64,000 bases of DNA from Rhizobium oryzihabitans (GTDB taxonomy: Bacteria > Pseudomonadota > Alphaproteobacteria > Rhizobiales > Rhizobiaceae). The DNA is taken from the NCBI RefSeq assembly GCF_010669145.1, contig NZ_CP048632.1, forward strand, positions 2,242,001 through 2,306,000. Reading direction: 5' to 3'. Positions 1 through 9,829 of the stretch are shown piece after piece. Numbering within the stretch: position 1 is the stretch's first letter; every line of letters starts with the position of its first letter. The translations under genes were made by a program, and so were the position numbers. Under the pieces are notes generated by a model. That model was not told where the DNA came from and did not search any database. It was given only the letters and a program-made list of their open reading frames with translations.

Positions 1-1044
1 ATTACCCGCTTCGGTGAACGCGACGGCCACCAGATCTTTCTGGAGCCGGAAGGCCTGGATGATCACACCATTTATCCGAACGGGATTTCGACGTCTCTCC
101 CAGCTTCTGTCCAGGAACAATTTATCCGCACCATACCCGGCCTTGAAAACGTGACTATTCTGCAGCCTGGCTATGCAATCGAATATGATTATGTCGATCC
201 GCGGGAGCTTAAGCCGTCTCTGGAATGCCGCAAAATTCCAGGGCTGTTTCTTGCAGGGCAGATAAATGGAACGACAGGTTATGAAGAAGCCGCCGCGCAG
301 GGTCTCGTTGCCGGGCTGAACGCCTCGCTTTATGCCGGTGGCGCGGATGCCATCCATTTTAGCCGCACGGAATCCTATATCGGCGTCATGATTGATGACC
401 TCACCTCGAAAGGTGTTAGCGAGCCCTATCGCATGTTCACATCGAGAGCAGAATATCGCCTTTCGCTTCGTGTCGACAATGCCGACCTGCGATTGACGCC
501 CATTGGTCAAGTTGCCGGAATCATAGGCCGTGAACGGCAGGAGCGCTTCGCGAATTTCCTTTCCGATCTTCATCAGGGACGGGAGTTGATGAGGAGCATG
601 TCCATCAGCCCGTCGCAGGCAGCCAAGCAAGGATTGAAGCTCAATCAGGACGGCCAACGTCGCTCCGTCTATGAGCTGCTTGCCTATCCTGATATGACCC
701 TTGAAGCGCTGACCGAACATTGGCCGGAGCTGCGATCTATCGACAGCAAGGTTGCTGAGGTATTGCAGATTGAGGCAAGTTACGCCGTCTACATGCAACG
801 CCAGAGTGCGGATATTGTCGATATCAAGCGCGACGAGGACAGGAAGATTCCCGATGACTTCGATTTTCAGACTTTGTCCGGTCTATCCAATGAGCTGAAA
901 CAAAAGCTGGAAAAGGCGCGCCCAGAGAACATTGCGCAGGCTGCCCGTGTTGACGGTATGACACCTGCTGCGATATCGCTGCTGCTCGCACTTTTGCGGA
1001 AGAGCTCCGCAACGCGAAACGAAAAACTGCGCATGCACCAATAG
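1..1044 (+). CDS. mnmG: tRNA uridine-5-carboxymethylaminomethyl modification enzyme MnmG (GidA), C-terminal part
   Basis: The reading frame is open from the first base, so the gene starts outside the window; 347 codons plus TAG remain of a family usually about 620 residues long. With MnmE, MnmG is an FAD enzyme that installs the cmnm5 group on wobble U34 of certain tRNAs. The visible part holds the conserved [16 protein letters not shown] stretch and the [13 protein letters not shown] motif, followed by the helical C-terminal domain that contacts MnmE. rsmG starts 11 bases downstream, the usual mnmG-rsmG-parA-parB order near alphaproteobacterial origins. The identification is firm. Confidence 0.96.
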   Translation: MTRFGERDGHQIFLEPEGLDDHTIYPNGISTSLPASVQEQFIRTIPGLENVTILQPGYAIEYDYVDPRELKPSLECRKIPGLFLAGQINGTTGYEEAAAQGLVAGLNASLYAGGADAIHFSRTESYIGVMIDDLTSKGVSEPYRMFTSRAEYRLSLRVDNADLRLTPIGQVAGIIGRERQERFANFLSDLHQGRELMRSMSISPSQAAKQGLKLNQDGQRRSVYELLAYPDMTLEALTEHWPELRSIDSKVAEVLQIEASYAVYMQRQSADIVDIKRDEDRKIPDDFDFQTLSGLSNELKQKLEKARPENIAQAARVDGMTPAAISLLLALLRKSSATRNEKLRMHQ

Positions 1045-1055
1045 CGAGTCGGATT

Positions 1056-1673
1056 ATGAAGATAAACGGCCAGAGTGTTTCACGTGAAACACAAGAGAGG
1101 CTCGAGCATTTTGTCGAGCTTTTCAAGAAGTGGAATAAAACCACAAATCTGGTGGCGCCTTCGACTCTTACTGAGCTTTGGAGCAGGCACGTCGCTGACA
1201 GTGCGCAGATTTTCCAGCTCTCCCCTGCCCCTCAGAAATGGATAGATCTGGGTAGCGGCGGCGGATTTCCCGGCGTCATCACCGCTATTTTTCTTGCGGA
1301 GCTTGGCGAAGGCTGGGTCGATCTCGTTGAAAGCAACAATAAGAAAGCTGCATTTCTGCGAATCGCGCTAAAGGAAACCGGCGCGAGAGGCTCTGTTCAT
1401 CCGGTCAGAATTGAAAAAGCGCCCGAATCCGTTAAAAACTGCGATGCCGTTTCCGCAAGAGCGCTGGCTGAGCTGGATCTGCTTTTCGACTATATTCACC
1501 CTTGGGCGCGGAATAATCCAAATCTCAAGGCCTATTTTAATAAAGGCCGGGATTATGATTCCGAAGTGCAGAAAGCACATGGCCGCTGGCAGTTTGATCT
1601 GATAAAACATCAGAGTGCCATTGAGGCGGATTCTGTTGTTCTTGAAATCAGAAACCTCATTTTGAGGCACTGA
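1056..1673 (+). CDS. rsmG: 16S rRNA (guanine527-N7) methyltransferase RsmG (GidB)
   Basis: This 205-residue SAM-dependent methyltransferase modifies G527 in the 530 loop of 16S rRNA. The SAM-binding glycine-rich motif [10 protein letters not shown] lies near residues 64-73, and the N-terminal VSRET signature at residues 8-12 is typical of the family. The length matches the family. It sits between mnmG and parA with short gaps, so the four genes may be cotranscribed. The codons for VSRET also spell out a perfect parS partition site, so this stretch is under protein and DNA-site constraint at once. Confidence 0.95.
   Translation: MKINGQSVSRETQERLEHFVELFKKWNKTTNLVAPSTLTELWSRHVADSAQIFQLSPAPQKWIDLGSGGGFPGVITAIFLAELGEGWVDLVESNNKKAAFLRIALKETGARGSVHPVRIEKAPESVKNCDAVSARALAELDLLFDYIHPWARNNPNLKAYFNKGRDYDSEVQKAHGRWQFDLIKHQSAIEADSVVLEIRNLILRH
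1076..1091. promoter_or_regulatory. parS: parS centromere-like site inside rsmG
   Basis: The 16 bases TGTTTCACGTGAAACA form a perfect palindrome and match the widely conserved chromosomal parS consensus bound by ParB. The site lies within codons 7-12 of rsmG, roughly 600 bases upstream of parA and 1.4 kb upstream of parB, where ParB would load. The match is seen directly; function is inferred from the consensus and from neighbouring parA and parB. Confidence 0.9.
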
Positions 1674-1692
1674 CGAACTGACCAGGTGCGGC

Positions 1693-2487
1693 ATGAGCTT
1701 TGAAAAAAACCGGATAATCGCAGTTGCAAACCAGAAGGGCGGCGTGGGTAAAACGACGACGGCCATCAATCTGGCTACCGCGTTGGCGGCAATTGGCGAG
1801 CGCGTGCTGATCATCGATCTTGATCCGCAGGGCAATGCGAGCACAGGACTTGGAATTGACCGTAAAGAGCGTAAGCTCTCGTCCTACGATCTTCTGGTAG
1901 GTGATAACACCATTGCCGAAGTTGCGGTCCCGACAGCGGTTCCAAGCCTCGATATCGTTCCTTCCACGATGGATCTGCTTGGCTTCGAGATGCAGGTCGC
2001 CAATGTCGCCAATCGTGTCTTTCTTCTGCGTGCCGCCATGGAGACGCAGGAAGCGCGAGGCTATTCCTATATCCTCGTAGACTGCCCGCCTTCGTTTAAT
2101 CTTTTGACCATGAATGCCATGACGGCCGCACATTCTGTGCTGGTGCCGCTGCAATGCGAGTTCTTCGCGCTGGAAGGTCTCAGCCAGTTGCTGGATACCG
2201 TCAGCCAGATACGTGGCTCGGTCAACCCGCAGCTCGATATTCAGGGCATCGTTCTAACGATGTTCGATGCGCGCAATAATCTTGCGCAACAGGTCGTGAC
2301 CGATGTGCGTGCGCATCTGGGTGAGAAGGTTTACCACACTCTCATTCCGCGGAATGTGCGTGTTTCCGAGGCGCCGTCTTATGGTAAGCCTGCCATTCTT
2401 TACGACCTGAAATGTGCGGGTAGCCAGGCCTATCTGCAACTGGCGTCTGAAGTGATCCAGAGAGAACGTCTGCGCAAGGCCGCGTGA
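1693..2487 (+). CDS. parA: Chromosome partitioning ATPase ParA
   Basis: This 264-residue protein is a deviant Walker-type ATPase that drives segregation of ParB-parS complexes. The deviant Walker A motif KGGVGKTT is at residues 15-22, followed by the DLDPQGNAS stretch and the VDCPPSFNLL Walker B region. The absence of an N-terminal helix-turn-helix extension marks it as a chromosomal (Soj-like) rather than a plasmid RepA or long ParA protein. It lies 30 bases upstream of parB, and the two very probably form one transcript. Confidence 0.96.
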   Translation: MSFEKNRIIAVANQKGGVGKTTTAINLATALAAIGERVLIIDLDPQGNASTGLGIDRKERKLSSYDLLVGDNTIAEVAVPTAVPSLDIVPSTMDLLGFEMQVANVANRVFLLRAAMETQEARGYSYILVDCPPSFNLLTMNAMTAAHSVLVPLQCEFFALEGLSQLLDTVSQIRGSVNPQLDIQGIVLTMFDARNNLAQQVVTDVRAHLGEKVYHTLIPRNVRVSEAPSYGKPAILYDLKCAGSQAYLQLASEVIQRERLRKAA

Positions 2488-2517
2488 CGTCTGCCGGACT
2501 GTATGGAGTAATATCTT

Positions 2518-3399
2518 ATGAGTGATGATCTTTCCAAGCGTCGTCTCGGACGCGGTCTTGCGGCGCTGATCGGTGAAATGGACCAGCCGGTGCCGGTGGG
2601 CGAACCACAGCGTGCCGTCAACGCTGATCGTACCATTCCGATCGAGTTCATCGCTCGCAGCCAGAGAAACCCGCGCCGTCATTTTGATGAGAATGAGCTG
2701 CAGGATCTCGCTGCATCCATTCGTCAGCACGGAATTGTTCAGCCTGTGGTGGTGCGGACAGTTGGCGTCAACCGTTACGAGATTATCGCTGGTGAAAGGC
2801 GTTGGCGCGCGGCGCAGCTGGCTGGTTTTACCGATGTCCCTGTAATCGTTCGTGATGTCGACGACCGTACGGCGCTGGAGCTGGCGATTGTCGAAAACGT
2901 GCAGCGTTCTGACCTCAATCCGCTGGAAGAGGCGATGGGTTACGAACAGCTGATCGCCGAGCACGGTTACACCCAGAACGATCTGGGCGAAATTATCGGC
3001 AAAAGCCGAAGCCATGTTGCAAACAGCCTCAGGCTTCTGAAGCTTCCTGATCCGGTTCGGGATATGCTGGCCGATGGTTCGCTTTCCGCCGGTCACGCGC
3101 GAGCACTTGTATCGACGTCCGATCCGGCCACTCTGGCAAAGACCATCGTCTCCAAGGGCCTCTCGGTGCGTGATGCCGAGCGTTTGGCGCAAAACGATAT
3201 CAAGTCGCAGGGTGACGTTGCCGAGAAGCGTCCGGCTGCCGAAAAGGATTCCGATACGGTTGCTCTGGAACGCAGCCTGTCAGACGCTCTCGGCCTGGAT
3301 GTGAAGATCAGCCACAAGGGCGGCTCCGGGCAAATCCGCATCAGCTACCGTACACTGGAGCAATTGGAAGCGATCTGCCGGCTGTTGGAACAGAAATAA
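2518..3399 (+). CDS. parB: Chromosome partitioning protein ParB
   Basis: This 293-residue ParB/Spo0J protein has the expected order: an N-terminal ParA-interacting segment rich in R and K, the CTP-binding ParB/Srx domain with GERRWRA at residues 92-98 and ENVQRSDLNPLEEA at about 126-139, a helix-turn-helix region (GKSRSHVANSLRLL), and a C-terminal dimerisation domain. ParB is a CTP-dependent clamp that loads at parS and spreads. One perfect parS lies in rsmG just upstream, and a degenerate one may lie behind purH. An intrinsic terminator follows the gene. Confidence 0.96.
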   Translation: MSDDLSKRRLGRGLAALIGEMDQPVPVGEPQRAVNADRTIPIEFIARSQRNPRRHFDENELQDLAASIRQHGIVQPVVVRTVGVNRYEIIAGERRWRAAQLAGFTDVPVIVRDVDDRTALELAIVENVQRSDLNPLEEAMGYEQLIAEHGYTQNDLGEIIGKSRSHVANSLRLLKLPDPVRDMLADGSLSAGHARALVSTSDPATLAKTIVSKGLSVRDAERLAQNDIKSQGDVAEKRPAAEKDSDTVALERSLSDALGLDVKISHKGGSGQIRISYRTLEQLEAICRLLEQK

Positions 3400-3420
3400 G
3401 CAAGTGCTTGTTTTTATTGA

Positions 3421-3447
3421 AAAATACCCGCTTTTAGCGGGTATTTT
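3421..3447. terminator. Bidirectional intrinsic terminator between parB and the DUF1674 gene
   Basis: An 11-base inverted repeat (AAAATACCCGC and its complement) around a 5-base loop ends in a T run on the plus strand and an equivalent run on the minus strand. It sits between two convergent genes, so it can end both transcripts. Confidence 0.85.
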
Positions 3448-3459
3448 TCATTACGGTGT

Positions 3460-3660
3460 TCAAAAGTCGATAGCCCGGCCTTTTATTTCGTAGTCCCCGA
3501 AACGAACGGGTTCTGCGCCGCCGCGGCCACCGGTTTCCGGCGGTAATTGGAGATCCGCCTGCTGTTTGCGGCGTTCTTCCGCTTCCTTCAACGCACGTTC
3601 CGCAGCAGGCGAAAGCCGCCTGGCCATCTCCGCGCCGTTGTCATTATCCGCATCCTGCAT
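3460..3660 (-). CDS. DUF1674 protein, succinate dehydrogenase assembly factor 4 type
   Basis: This is a 66-residue protein with a charged, probably helical N-terminal half and the family's conserved C-terminal block (PPETGGRGG, then EPVRFGDYEIKGRAIDF). That ending, with GDYE.KGR..DF, is the hallmark of DUF1674/SDHAF4 proteins, which in eukaryotes bind flavinylated SdhA before complex II assembly; a similar role in bacteria is inferred. It is transcribed towards parB and divergently from htpX. No sdh genes are in the window, so context adds nothing to the assignment. Confidence 0.8.
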   Translation of the reverse strand: MQDADNDNGAEMARRLSPAAERALKEAEERRKQQADLQLPPETGGRGGAEPVRFGDYEIKGRAIDF

Positions 3661-3778
3661 GAGAATCCTCCCTATGACGGGATATTGAAATATGTTTGCC
3701 GTTTACCAGATTATATAATCAAACGGGCTTTATAAACCCCGGAATATTCCCTGATAAATTACAAGGAGAGTTTGACAG

Positions 3779-4744
3779 ATGAACATGATGCGCACGGCAA
3801 TGCTTCTGGCCTTCATGACGGCATTGTTCATGGGTGTCGGTTTTCTGATTGGCGGCAGGGGCGGCATGATGATTGCTTTCCTCATCGCTGCCGGTATGAA
3901 CCTCTTCTCCTACTGGAATTCGGACAAGATGGTCCTCTCAGCCTATCGCGCGAGGGAGATCGATGAGGCCAATGCGCCCGAGTTTTTTCACATGATCCGC
4001 GATCTCTCGCATAATGCCGGTCTGCCGATGCCTAAGGTCTATATTTACGACAGCCCGCAGCCCAATGCCTTTGCGACGGGAAGAAACCCGCAGAATGCCG
4101 CCGTCGCCGCCTCCACGGGTCTGCTGGAGCGTCTGACACCTGAGGAAGTGGCCGGTGTGATGGCGCATGAGCTTGCGCATGTGCAGAACCGGGATACGCT
4201 GACAATGACGATCACCGCAACATTGGCTGGTGCGATCTCCATGCTGGGCAACTTCGCGTTCCTGTTCGGTGGCAATCGCGAAAACAACAATAATCCACTT
4301 GGTTTCATCGGCGTGCTGGTCGCGATGATCGTGGCGCCGCTGGCTGCGATGCTGGTGCAGATGGCCATCAGCCGCACCCGGGAATATTCGGCTGACCGAC
4401 GCGGGGCGGAAATCTGCGGCAATCCGCTGTGGCTTGCCTCCGCATTGCAGAAGATTTCCGGCATGGCGCAGCAGATTCACAATGACGATGCTGAGCGCAA
4501 CCCGGCAACGGCCCATATGTTCATCATCAATCCGCTCTCGGGCGAGCGTATGGACAATCTCTTCTCGACGCATCCCAATACGGAAAACCGGGTCGCCGCG
4601 CTGCATGCCATGGCGCAGGAGTTTTCCCCGCGAGGATCGACGCCGGCGCCGTCGAATGATAAGCGTCTGCGCAAATCAGGCTCGGTTCCAAGCACAGGCT
4701 CGGGGCGAGGCAATGAAAACGAGCGAAAAGGGCCGTGGTCTTGA
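3779..4744 (+). CDS. htpX: Membrane zinc metalloprotease HtpX (M48 family)
   Basis: This 321-residue inner-membrane protease takes part in quality control of misfolded membrane proteins. Two hydrophobic segments lie in the first 45 residues. The zinc-binding HELAH motif is at residues 130-134, a third hydrophobic segment follows after residue 145, and the second glutamate ligand falls within the [12 protein letters not shown] motif near residue 202. The start at 3779 has a good AAGGAGAG ribosome binding site about 10 bases upstream. The C-terminal tail after residue 285 is Ser/Pro/Gly-rich and probably disordered. It overlaps the next gene by 10 bases. Confidence 0.94.
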   Translation: MNMMRTAMLLAFMTALFMGVGFLIGGRGGMMIAFLIAAGMNLFSYWNSDKMVLSAYRAREIDEANAPEFFHMIRDLSHNAGLPMPKVYIYDSPQPNAFATGRNPQNAAVAASTGLLERLTPEEVAGVMAHELAHVQNRDTLTMTITATLAGAISMLGNFAFLFGGNRENNNNPLGFIGVLVAMIVAPLAAMLVQMAISRTREYSADRRGAEICGNPLWLASALQKISGMAQQIHNDDAERNPATAHMFIINPLSGERMDNLFSTHPNTENRVAALHAMAQEFSPRGSTPAPSNDKRLRKSGSVPSTGSGRGNENERKGPWS

Positions 4745-6126
4745 CATCCGATACGCAGAATAAGCCGGCGCGGTCCAAAAAACCGAGGCCGGCCAATGGT
4801 GGGGGCCGCGAAGACGGCCCTTCGTCTTTCCAGGACAAGCCGGGCCTTGCCGCACGCGTTGCCGCGACGCGCATTCTCGCAGCCGTTCTGGAAAAGAAGA
4901 CCTCGCTCGATGGAATGCTGGACAGCGAAAATGGCAATCCGGTGTACCGCGCGCTGTCCGTTGCGGACCGGGCGCTCGTGAGAGCCATCGTCAACAGCGC
5001 ACTTAGACATCTGCCGCGTGTCGAGGCGGCATTGTCGATGCTGCTTGATGGCCCCTTGCCGCAGGGCGCCCGCTCGCTGCATCACGTTCTCGTCGTCGGT
5101 GCGGCGCAGATGCTTTATCTCGACGTTCCGGATCATTCGGCAGTGGATCTCGCTGTGGAACAGGCCCATCGCGACCCGCGCAACAGGCGCTTCGTCAAGC
5201 TGGTGAATGCCGTTTTGCGGCGACTGGGTCGGGAAAAAGCTGATATCGAACAGGCGATCGCGCAGGTCCCGGTACTGCCGGACTGGTTCTATGCGCGTCT
5301 GGTTTCCGCCTATGGTGATAAGACTGCCGAACGGATTTCCGAGGCACAGCTGACGCCGTCCTCCATCGATCTCACGGTGAAGGCCGATCCGGCTCTGTGG
5401 GCGGAAAAGCTGGGTGGCACGCTCATGCCGAATGGCAGCGTCCGTCTCGGGGAGTTCGAAGGGCAGATCCCGTCGCTGGACGGCTTTGCCGATGGCGCCT
5501 GGTGGGTGCAGGATCTCGCTGCCAGCATGCCGGTGAGGCTGATGGGCGATGTGTCCGGCAAGCGTGTTGCAGATCTTTGTGCCGCTCCAGGCGGCAAGAC
5601 CGCGCAGCTTGCGCTTGCGGGTGCGAAAGTGACTGCTCTGGACCAATCCGGCAATCGTCTTCGCCGCCTCAGGGAGAATCTCGATCGGCTCGGCCTTCAC
5701 GCCGAAACGGTGGAGGTCAACATGATGAAGTACCAGCCGGAGCAGCTTTTCGACGCCGTTCTTCTTGATGCTCCCTGCTCGTCAACCGGCACGCTGCGCA
5801 AGCATCCCGATGTCTGCTGGACGAAGGATGAAAACGATATCGCCAAACTTGCTACGCTTCAGGGCCAGATGCTGCGGCATGCGCTTACTCTGGTCGATTC
5901 CGGAGGCATCGTGGTGTTCTCCAACTGCTCGCTCGATCCTTCTGAAGGGGAAGCGATGATTGCGCAGGTTCTGGCAGAAAACCCCGGTATTGAGCGTGTC
6001 GCCGTCCGCAAGGAGGATTGGCCCTCGATGGAGGCTGCTATCACCGCAGAGGGCGATCTTCGCACGACGCCGGATATGTTCGGTGGGGTCGATGGGTTTT
6101 TTAGCAGTGTCTTGCGTAAGAAGTAG
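4735..6126 (+). CDS. rsmB: RsmB-family 16S rRNA (cytosine-C5) methyltransferase
   Basis: This 463-residue protein combines an N-terminal NusB-like RNA-binding domain (about residues 35-165) with a SAM-dependent m5C methyltransferase domain. The SAM motif [12 protein letters not shown] precedes [15 protein letters not shown], whose Cys348 lies in motif IV, and [12 protein letters not shown], whose Cys398 is in the motif VI position; these two cysteines are the RsmB/NSUN signature. The GTG at 4735 overlaps htpX by 10 bases; a TTG at 4741 is an alternative start. Sun/Fmu proteins methylate C967 of 16S rRNA in E. coli. The first 30 residues are basic and low in complexity. Confidence 0.9.
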   Translation: MVLTSDTQNKPARSKKPRPANGGGREDGPSSFQDKPGLAARVAATRILAAVLEKKTSLDGMLDSENGNPVYRALSVADRALVRAIVNSALRHLPRVEAALSMLLDGPLPQGARSLHHVLVVGAAQMLYLDVPDHSAVDLAVEQAHRDPRNRRFVKLVNAVLRRLGREKADIEQAIAQVPVLPDWFYARLVSAYGDKTAERISEAQLTPSSIDLTVKADPALWAEKLGGTLMPNGSVRLGEFEGQIPSLDGFADGAWWVQDLAASMPVRLMGDVSGKRVADLCAAPGGKTAQLALAGAKVTALDQSGNRLRRLRENLDRLGLHAETVEVNMMKYQPEQLFDAVLLDAPCSSTGTLRKHPDVCWTKDENDIAKLATLQGQMLRHALTLVDSGGIVVFSNCSLDPSEGEAMIAQVLAENPGIERVAVRKEDWPSMEAAITAEGDLRTTPDMFGGVDGFFSSVLRKK

Positions 6127-6208
6127 AAAAAAGCGAAGCTCTCGCGAATCATTAGATATTTATCGATAACGTTCCGGTCATCGCGGTTCACTGATAAAAA
6201 CAAAACAT

Positions 6209-7918
6209 GTGAACGGGAAACACAGCTTGTTAGGGTCCTTTGCAGGCAGCATGAATGCGGCCGGTCTTCTTTCACGGATGGCGTATCGGCATCTGTGCGT
6301 CGGCCTCACGCCTTTGCGCCTGCATGTATCCCGGTTTGCCAATCGTGTTCCCGACGGGCTGGTAGCGGCGCCTACCGATCTGAGGGCGATCGACCCCTAT
6401 TTTGCCGAGGAATTGTTGCGTGGCCGTATAGCGCTTGCCGGTCGCGTCGTTGAAACCGGTGGCCTCTCGCCATTTCAGTTGGACTACCCTTCGCTGGTTT
6501 TTGAGGAACGCCTGCACGCCTTCGGCTGGCTGCGGCATATCCGTTCCGACAGATCGAGCGAGGCGTGCAAGCGCGCGCGCCGTATCGTTGCCGAGTGGAT
6601 CGCCATCCATGGCAAGCGGCTTGCGGGCGCCGCCTGGTCACCGGAAATTGCGGCGCAGAGGCTGATCGCCTGGCTCTCCCATTCACCCGTCGTTTTATAT
6701 GAGGCAGATGCGGGCTTTTATCGCCGCTTCCTGAAAAGTCTTGCCTTTCATGTGCGTTACCTCGACAGGATCGTGAAACATGCGCCTGACGGAGAAGCGA
6801 GGCTGAGGATAAGGATTGCGCTCGCCATGGCCTCCATCGCCATGCCTACCCGCCTCTCCCGCATTACCCGGCATGGAATGAAGCTTGCTCAGGAAATGGA
6901 ACGCCAGATTCTCCCCGATGGCGGACATGTTTCGCGCAATCCGCGGGTCATGCTGGATCTCCTGCTTGATCTTTTGCCGCTTCGGCAAAGCTACATCAAT
7001 CTCGGCCACGATCTGCCCTCGGGGCTTGTGCCGGCGATTGACCGCATGTTTCCGGCAATCCGGTTTTTCCGGCATCAGGGCGGCGATCTCGCGCTGTTCA
7101 ACGGCGCGACAGCCACGCTGGCCAATGAGCTCGTCTCCGTGCTCCGCTATGATGAAACGGCGGGCCGGCCCTCCAAGGTGCTGCCGGACGTGAACTACCA
7201 ACGGCTCGCCACCGACGATACCGTTATCATAGTGGATACGGGTTATCCCAGTTCGGCGGAGCTTTCGCGCAACGCCCATTCAGGGTGCCTGTCCTTCGAA
7301 ATGTCCTGCGGCAAGAACCGGTTCATCGTTAATTCCGGTTTTCCGAAAAATGCTGCACCGGAATATCAACGGGCCAGCCGGTCGACGGCCGCCCACTCCA
7401 CCGTCACGCTTGCGGACACGTCTTCCTGCAAATTGTCCCGATCGAGACTGCTTGGGCCGATCATGATCTCCGGTGTCAGCGAGGTCGATAGCAGGCGCGG
7501 AACGGATGGAAACCGCAACGATGTGCTGTGGGCATCGCATGATGGATATCTGCAGAATTTCGGCTGCTATCACGAGCGGGAAATCGAATTGAATGCAGCG
7601 GGTACGAAGATAAAAGGCCGCGACCTGCTGCGTGCCGATGAAGATGCAATAAAGATGCAGCTGCAGTCCGTTTCGGCGGTATCGCGTTTCCATATCCATC
7701 CTCACATCCAGCTGCATCAGCGGGATGAAGAGTCGGTTTATCTTGAAGCGGCGGATGGAACCACCTGGCTGTTCTCCGCGCCGGGGCTGGAGCTTTTCGT
7801 CACCGAGGATGTCTTCATGGCCGATGCCTCCGGCATGCGGCCCTCGCAGCAGATCGAGCTGCCCTTCAACCTTGCCAATACCCGGGAAATCCGCTGGATC
7901 ATCGAACGCAAGGCCTAG
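6209..7918 (+). CDS. Heparinase II/III family protein
   Basis: This 569-residue protein has an N-terminal all-helical part and a C-terminal beta-rich half typical of the heparinase II/III family; the SFEMSCGKNRFIVNSGFP stretch and the RSTAAHSTVTLAD motif mark the C-terminal domain. Characterised relatives are polysaccharide lyases acting on uronic-acid polymers, but the chromosomal rhizobial copy next to purH has no substrate I can name, and no clear signal peptide is visible. A GTG start at 6209 is assumed; an ATG at 6251 is an alternative. It may act on an envelope or exopolysaccharide, which is inference only. Confidence 0.8.
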   Translation: MNGKHSLLGSFAGSMNAAGLLSRMAYRHLCVGLTPLRLHVSRFANRVPDGLVAAPTDLRAIDPYFAEELLRGRIALAGRVVETGGLSPFQLDYPSLVFEERLHAFGWLRHIRSDRSSEACKRARRIVAEWIAIHGKRLAGAAWSPEIAAQRLIAWLSHSPVVLYEADAGFYRRFLKSLAFHVRYLDRIVKHAPDGEARLRIRIALAMASIAMPTRLSRITRHGMKLAQEMERQILPDGGHVSRNPRVMLDLLLDLLPLRQSYINLGHDLPSGLVPAIDRMFPAIRFFRHQGGDLALFNGATATLANELVSVLRYDETAGRPSKVLPDVNYQRLATDDTVIIVDTGYPSSAELSRNAHSGCLSFEMSCGKNRFIVNSGFPKNAAPEYQRASRSTAAHSTVTLADTSSCKLSRSRLLGPIMISGVSEVDSRRGTDGNRNDVLWASHDGYLQNFGCYHEREIELNAAGTKIKGRDLLRADEDAIKMQLQSVSAVSRFHIHPHIQLHQRDEESVYLEAADGTTWLFSAPGLELFVTEDVFMADASGMRPSQQIELPFNLANTREIRWIIERKA

Positions 7919-7938
7919 ATGGTTCCGGATGGTTTTCA

Positions 7939-7976
7939 CACGAAAACCGCGTGTAGTTTTCGCCGTTCGGCATCCC
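7939..7976. repeat. Short palindromic element related to the 9785, 16024 and 27764 copies
   Basis: In the gap upstream of purH the sequence CGAAAACCGCGTGTAGTTTTCG shows the same AAAAC, GC-rich spacer, TTTT core as three other intergenic copies in the window. This is the most diverged of the four. It is not followed by a T run and is probably a remnant of a dispersed rhizobial palindrome rather than a terminator. Confidence 0.4.
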
Positions 7977-8073
7977 CGCTGTTTATTAATACGGCAAGCT
8001 GTGTTAACGCGGCGGCAATTGCTGGATCAATCCCCAGTCCAGCCTGTCCTCCCTGTTGAACGGAGTATGCCTG

Positions 8074-9690
8074 ATGGCTGTCGTATCCAAAAAAATCCCC
8101 GCTCCCGATAAGGTCAAAATCCGCACGGCACTTCTTTCCGTGTCCGACAAGACGGATATCCTCGAGCTGGCGACGGTTCTGTCGAAGCTTGGCGTCAAGC
8201 TCCTGTCGACAGGCGGTACGGCGAAGGCCATCGCCGAGGCGGGCCTGCCGGTGACGGATGTTTCCGATGTAACCAATTTTCCGGAAATCATGGACGGCCG
8301 GGTCAAGACCTTGCATCCCAATGTGCATGGCGGCCTTCTGGCCATCCGTGATGATGCCGACCATGTCGAGGCCATGAAGGCGCATGGTATCGAGGCGATT
8401 GATCTCTCGGTCATAAACCTTTATCCGTTTGAAGAAGTTCGCGCCAAGGGCGGCGATTATCCGACAACGGTCGAGAATATCGACATCGGCGGCCCGGCGA
8501 TGATCCGCGCTTCGGCCAAGAACCACGCTTATGTCACTGTTGTCACCGATCCTTCAGACTACCCGGCACTGGTTGAAGCCCTGCAGGCGGATGACGGCCA
8601 GACATCCTATGCGCTGCGCCAGAGATTTGCCGCCAAGGCCTATGCCCGCACGGCCGCTTATGATGCGGTGATTTCCAACTGGTTTGCCCAGGCTCTTTCC
8701 ATCGAGACGCCGGACTACCGGGCCATTGGCGGCGCGCTGAAGGAAAAGATGCGTTATGGCGAGAACCCGCATCAGAGTGCCGGCTTCTACCTGACCGGCG
8801 AAAAGCGTCCTGGCGTTGCAACGGCAACGCTTCTCCAGGGCAAGCAGCTTTCCTACAATAACATCAACGACACGGATGCGGCTTACGAGCTTGTGGCGGA
8901 GTTCCTGCCGGAAAACGCGCCGGCTGTTGCCATCATCAAGCACGCAAACCCCTGTGGCGTTGCAACCGGTCCCACGCTTGCCGAAGCTTACCGCCGGGCG
9001 CTGGCTTGCGATTCCGTTTCGGCATTCGGTGGTGTCATTGCGTTGAACCGCACGCTCGATGCGGAAACGGCGGAAGAGATCGTCAAGCTCTTTACCGAGG
9101 TCATCATTGCACCCGATGTTACGGAAGAGGCCAAGGCAATCATTGCCCGCAAGCCAAACCTTCGCCTGCTGGCTGCAGGCGGCCTGCCTGATCCGCGCGT
9201 AGCCGGTATCACGGCCAAGACCGTTTCGGGTGGCCTGCTCGTGCAGAGCCGCGACAACGGTATGGTCGAGGATCTCGAGCTGAAGGTTGTCACCAAGCGT
9301 GCGCCGACGGCGCAGGAACTTGAAGACATGAAATTTGCCTTCAAGATTGCTAAGCATGTGAAATCCAACGCCGTCATCTATGCCAAGGATGGCCAGACCG
9401 CTGGTATTGGCGCCGGTCAGATGAGCCGGGTGGATTCCGCCCGGATCGCCGCCCTGAAGGCGGAGGATGCGGCCAAGGCGCTTGGGCTCACTGAGCCCCT
9501 GACACGTGGCTCTGCCGTGGCGTCGGAAGCGTTCTATCCGTTCGCCGACGGTCTGCTTGCTGCGATTGCCGCAGGTGCCACCGCCGTCATCCAGCCGGGT
9601 GGCTCCATGCGTGATCAGGAAGTGATCGACGCCGCGAACGAGCATAATGTGACGATGGTCTTTACCGGCATGCGCCACTTCCGCCACTGA
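8074..9690 (+). CDS. purH: Bifunctional AICAR formyltransferase / IMP cyclohydrolase PurH
   Basis: This 538-residue enzyme catalyses the last two steps of IMP synthesis. The N-terminal MGS-like IMP cyclohydrolase domain begins at about residue 10 ([24 protein letters not shown]), and the AICAR transformylase domain shows [19 protein letters not shown], and [25 protein letters not shown]. The frame opens with a TTG at 8056, but the ATG at 8074 has a GGAG 8-10 bases upstream and gives the normal family length. It stands alone, with its own terminator, convergent to the uxaA-like gene. Confidence 0.97.
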   Translation: MAVVSKKIPAPDKVKIRTALLSVSDKTDILELATVLSKLGVKLLSTGGTAKAIAEAGLPVTDVSDVTNFPEIMDGRVKTLHPNVHGGLLAIRDDADHVEAMKAHGIEAIDLSVINLYPFEEVRAKGGDYPTTVENIDIGGPAMIRASAKNHAYVTVVTDPSDYPALVEALQADDGQTSYALRQRFAAKAYARTAAYDAVISNWFAQALSIETPDYRAIGGALKEKMRYGENPHQSAGFYLTGEKRPGVATATLLQGKQLSYNNINDTDAAYELVAEFLPENAPAVAIIKHANPCGVATGPTLAEAYRRALACDSVSAFGGVIALNRTLDAETAEEIVKLFTEVIIAPDVTEEAKAIIARKPNLRLLAAGGLPDPRVAGITAKTVSGGLLVQSRDNGMVEDLELKVVTKRAPTAQELEDMKFAFKIAKHVKSNAVIYAKDGQTAGIGAGQMSRVDSARIAALKAEDAAKALGLTEPLTRGSAVASEAFYPFADGLLAAIAAGATAVIQPGGSMRDQEVIDAANEHNVTMVFTGMRHFRH

Positions 9691-9715
9691 GCGAGAATAC
9701 CCCTATCAGAATGGG

Positions 9716-9747
9716 AAAAGGCCCGGAAAGTGATTTCCGGGCCTTTT
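9716..9747 (+). terminator. Intrinsic terminator of purH
   Basis: A 14-base perfect inverted repeat (AAAAGGCCCGGAAA and its complement) around the loop GTGA ends in TTTT, 25 bases after the purH stop. Its last T is also the first base of a parS-like sequence. Confidence 0.93.
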
Positions 9748-9762
9748 GTTTCACGTGGGACA
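9747..9762. promoter_or_regulatory. Degenerate parS-like site
   Basis: TGTTTCACGTGGGACA differs from the perfect parS at 1076 in 2 of 16 positions, both in the right half; the central CACGTG core is intact. It lies 7.3 kb from parB, within the distance range over which secondary parS sites are often found. Binding is unproven. Confidence 0.5.
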
Positions 9763-9784
9763 GTCGGATTTCATCTCCCGCATT

Positions 9785-9823
9785 TTCCGGATGCAAAACC
9801 GCTACGCAGTTTTACTGGAATGC
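9785..9823. repeat. Dispersed intergenic palindromic element
   Basis: The sequence GGATGCAAAACCGCTACGC, then AGTTTTACTGGAATGC, closely matches the element at 27764-27807 (GGACGCAAAACTGC..., CACTTTTACTGGAAATGC). Both lie in gaps between genes. The two copies are alike over their whole length of about 40 bases, so this is a repeat rather than a chance palindrome. Confidence 0.65.
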
Positions 9824-9829
9824 GCAGGT

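Noticed and set aside
8041..8073. Longer PurH starting at the TTG at 8056
   Set aside because: The ATG at 8074 has a ribosome binding site and gives the normal family length.
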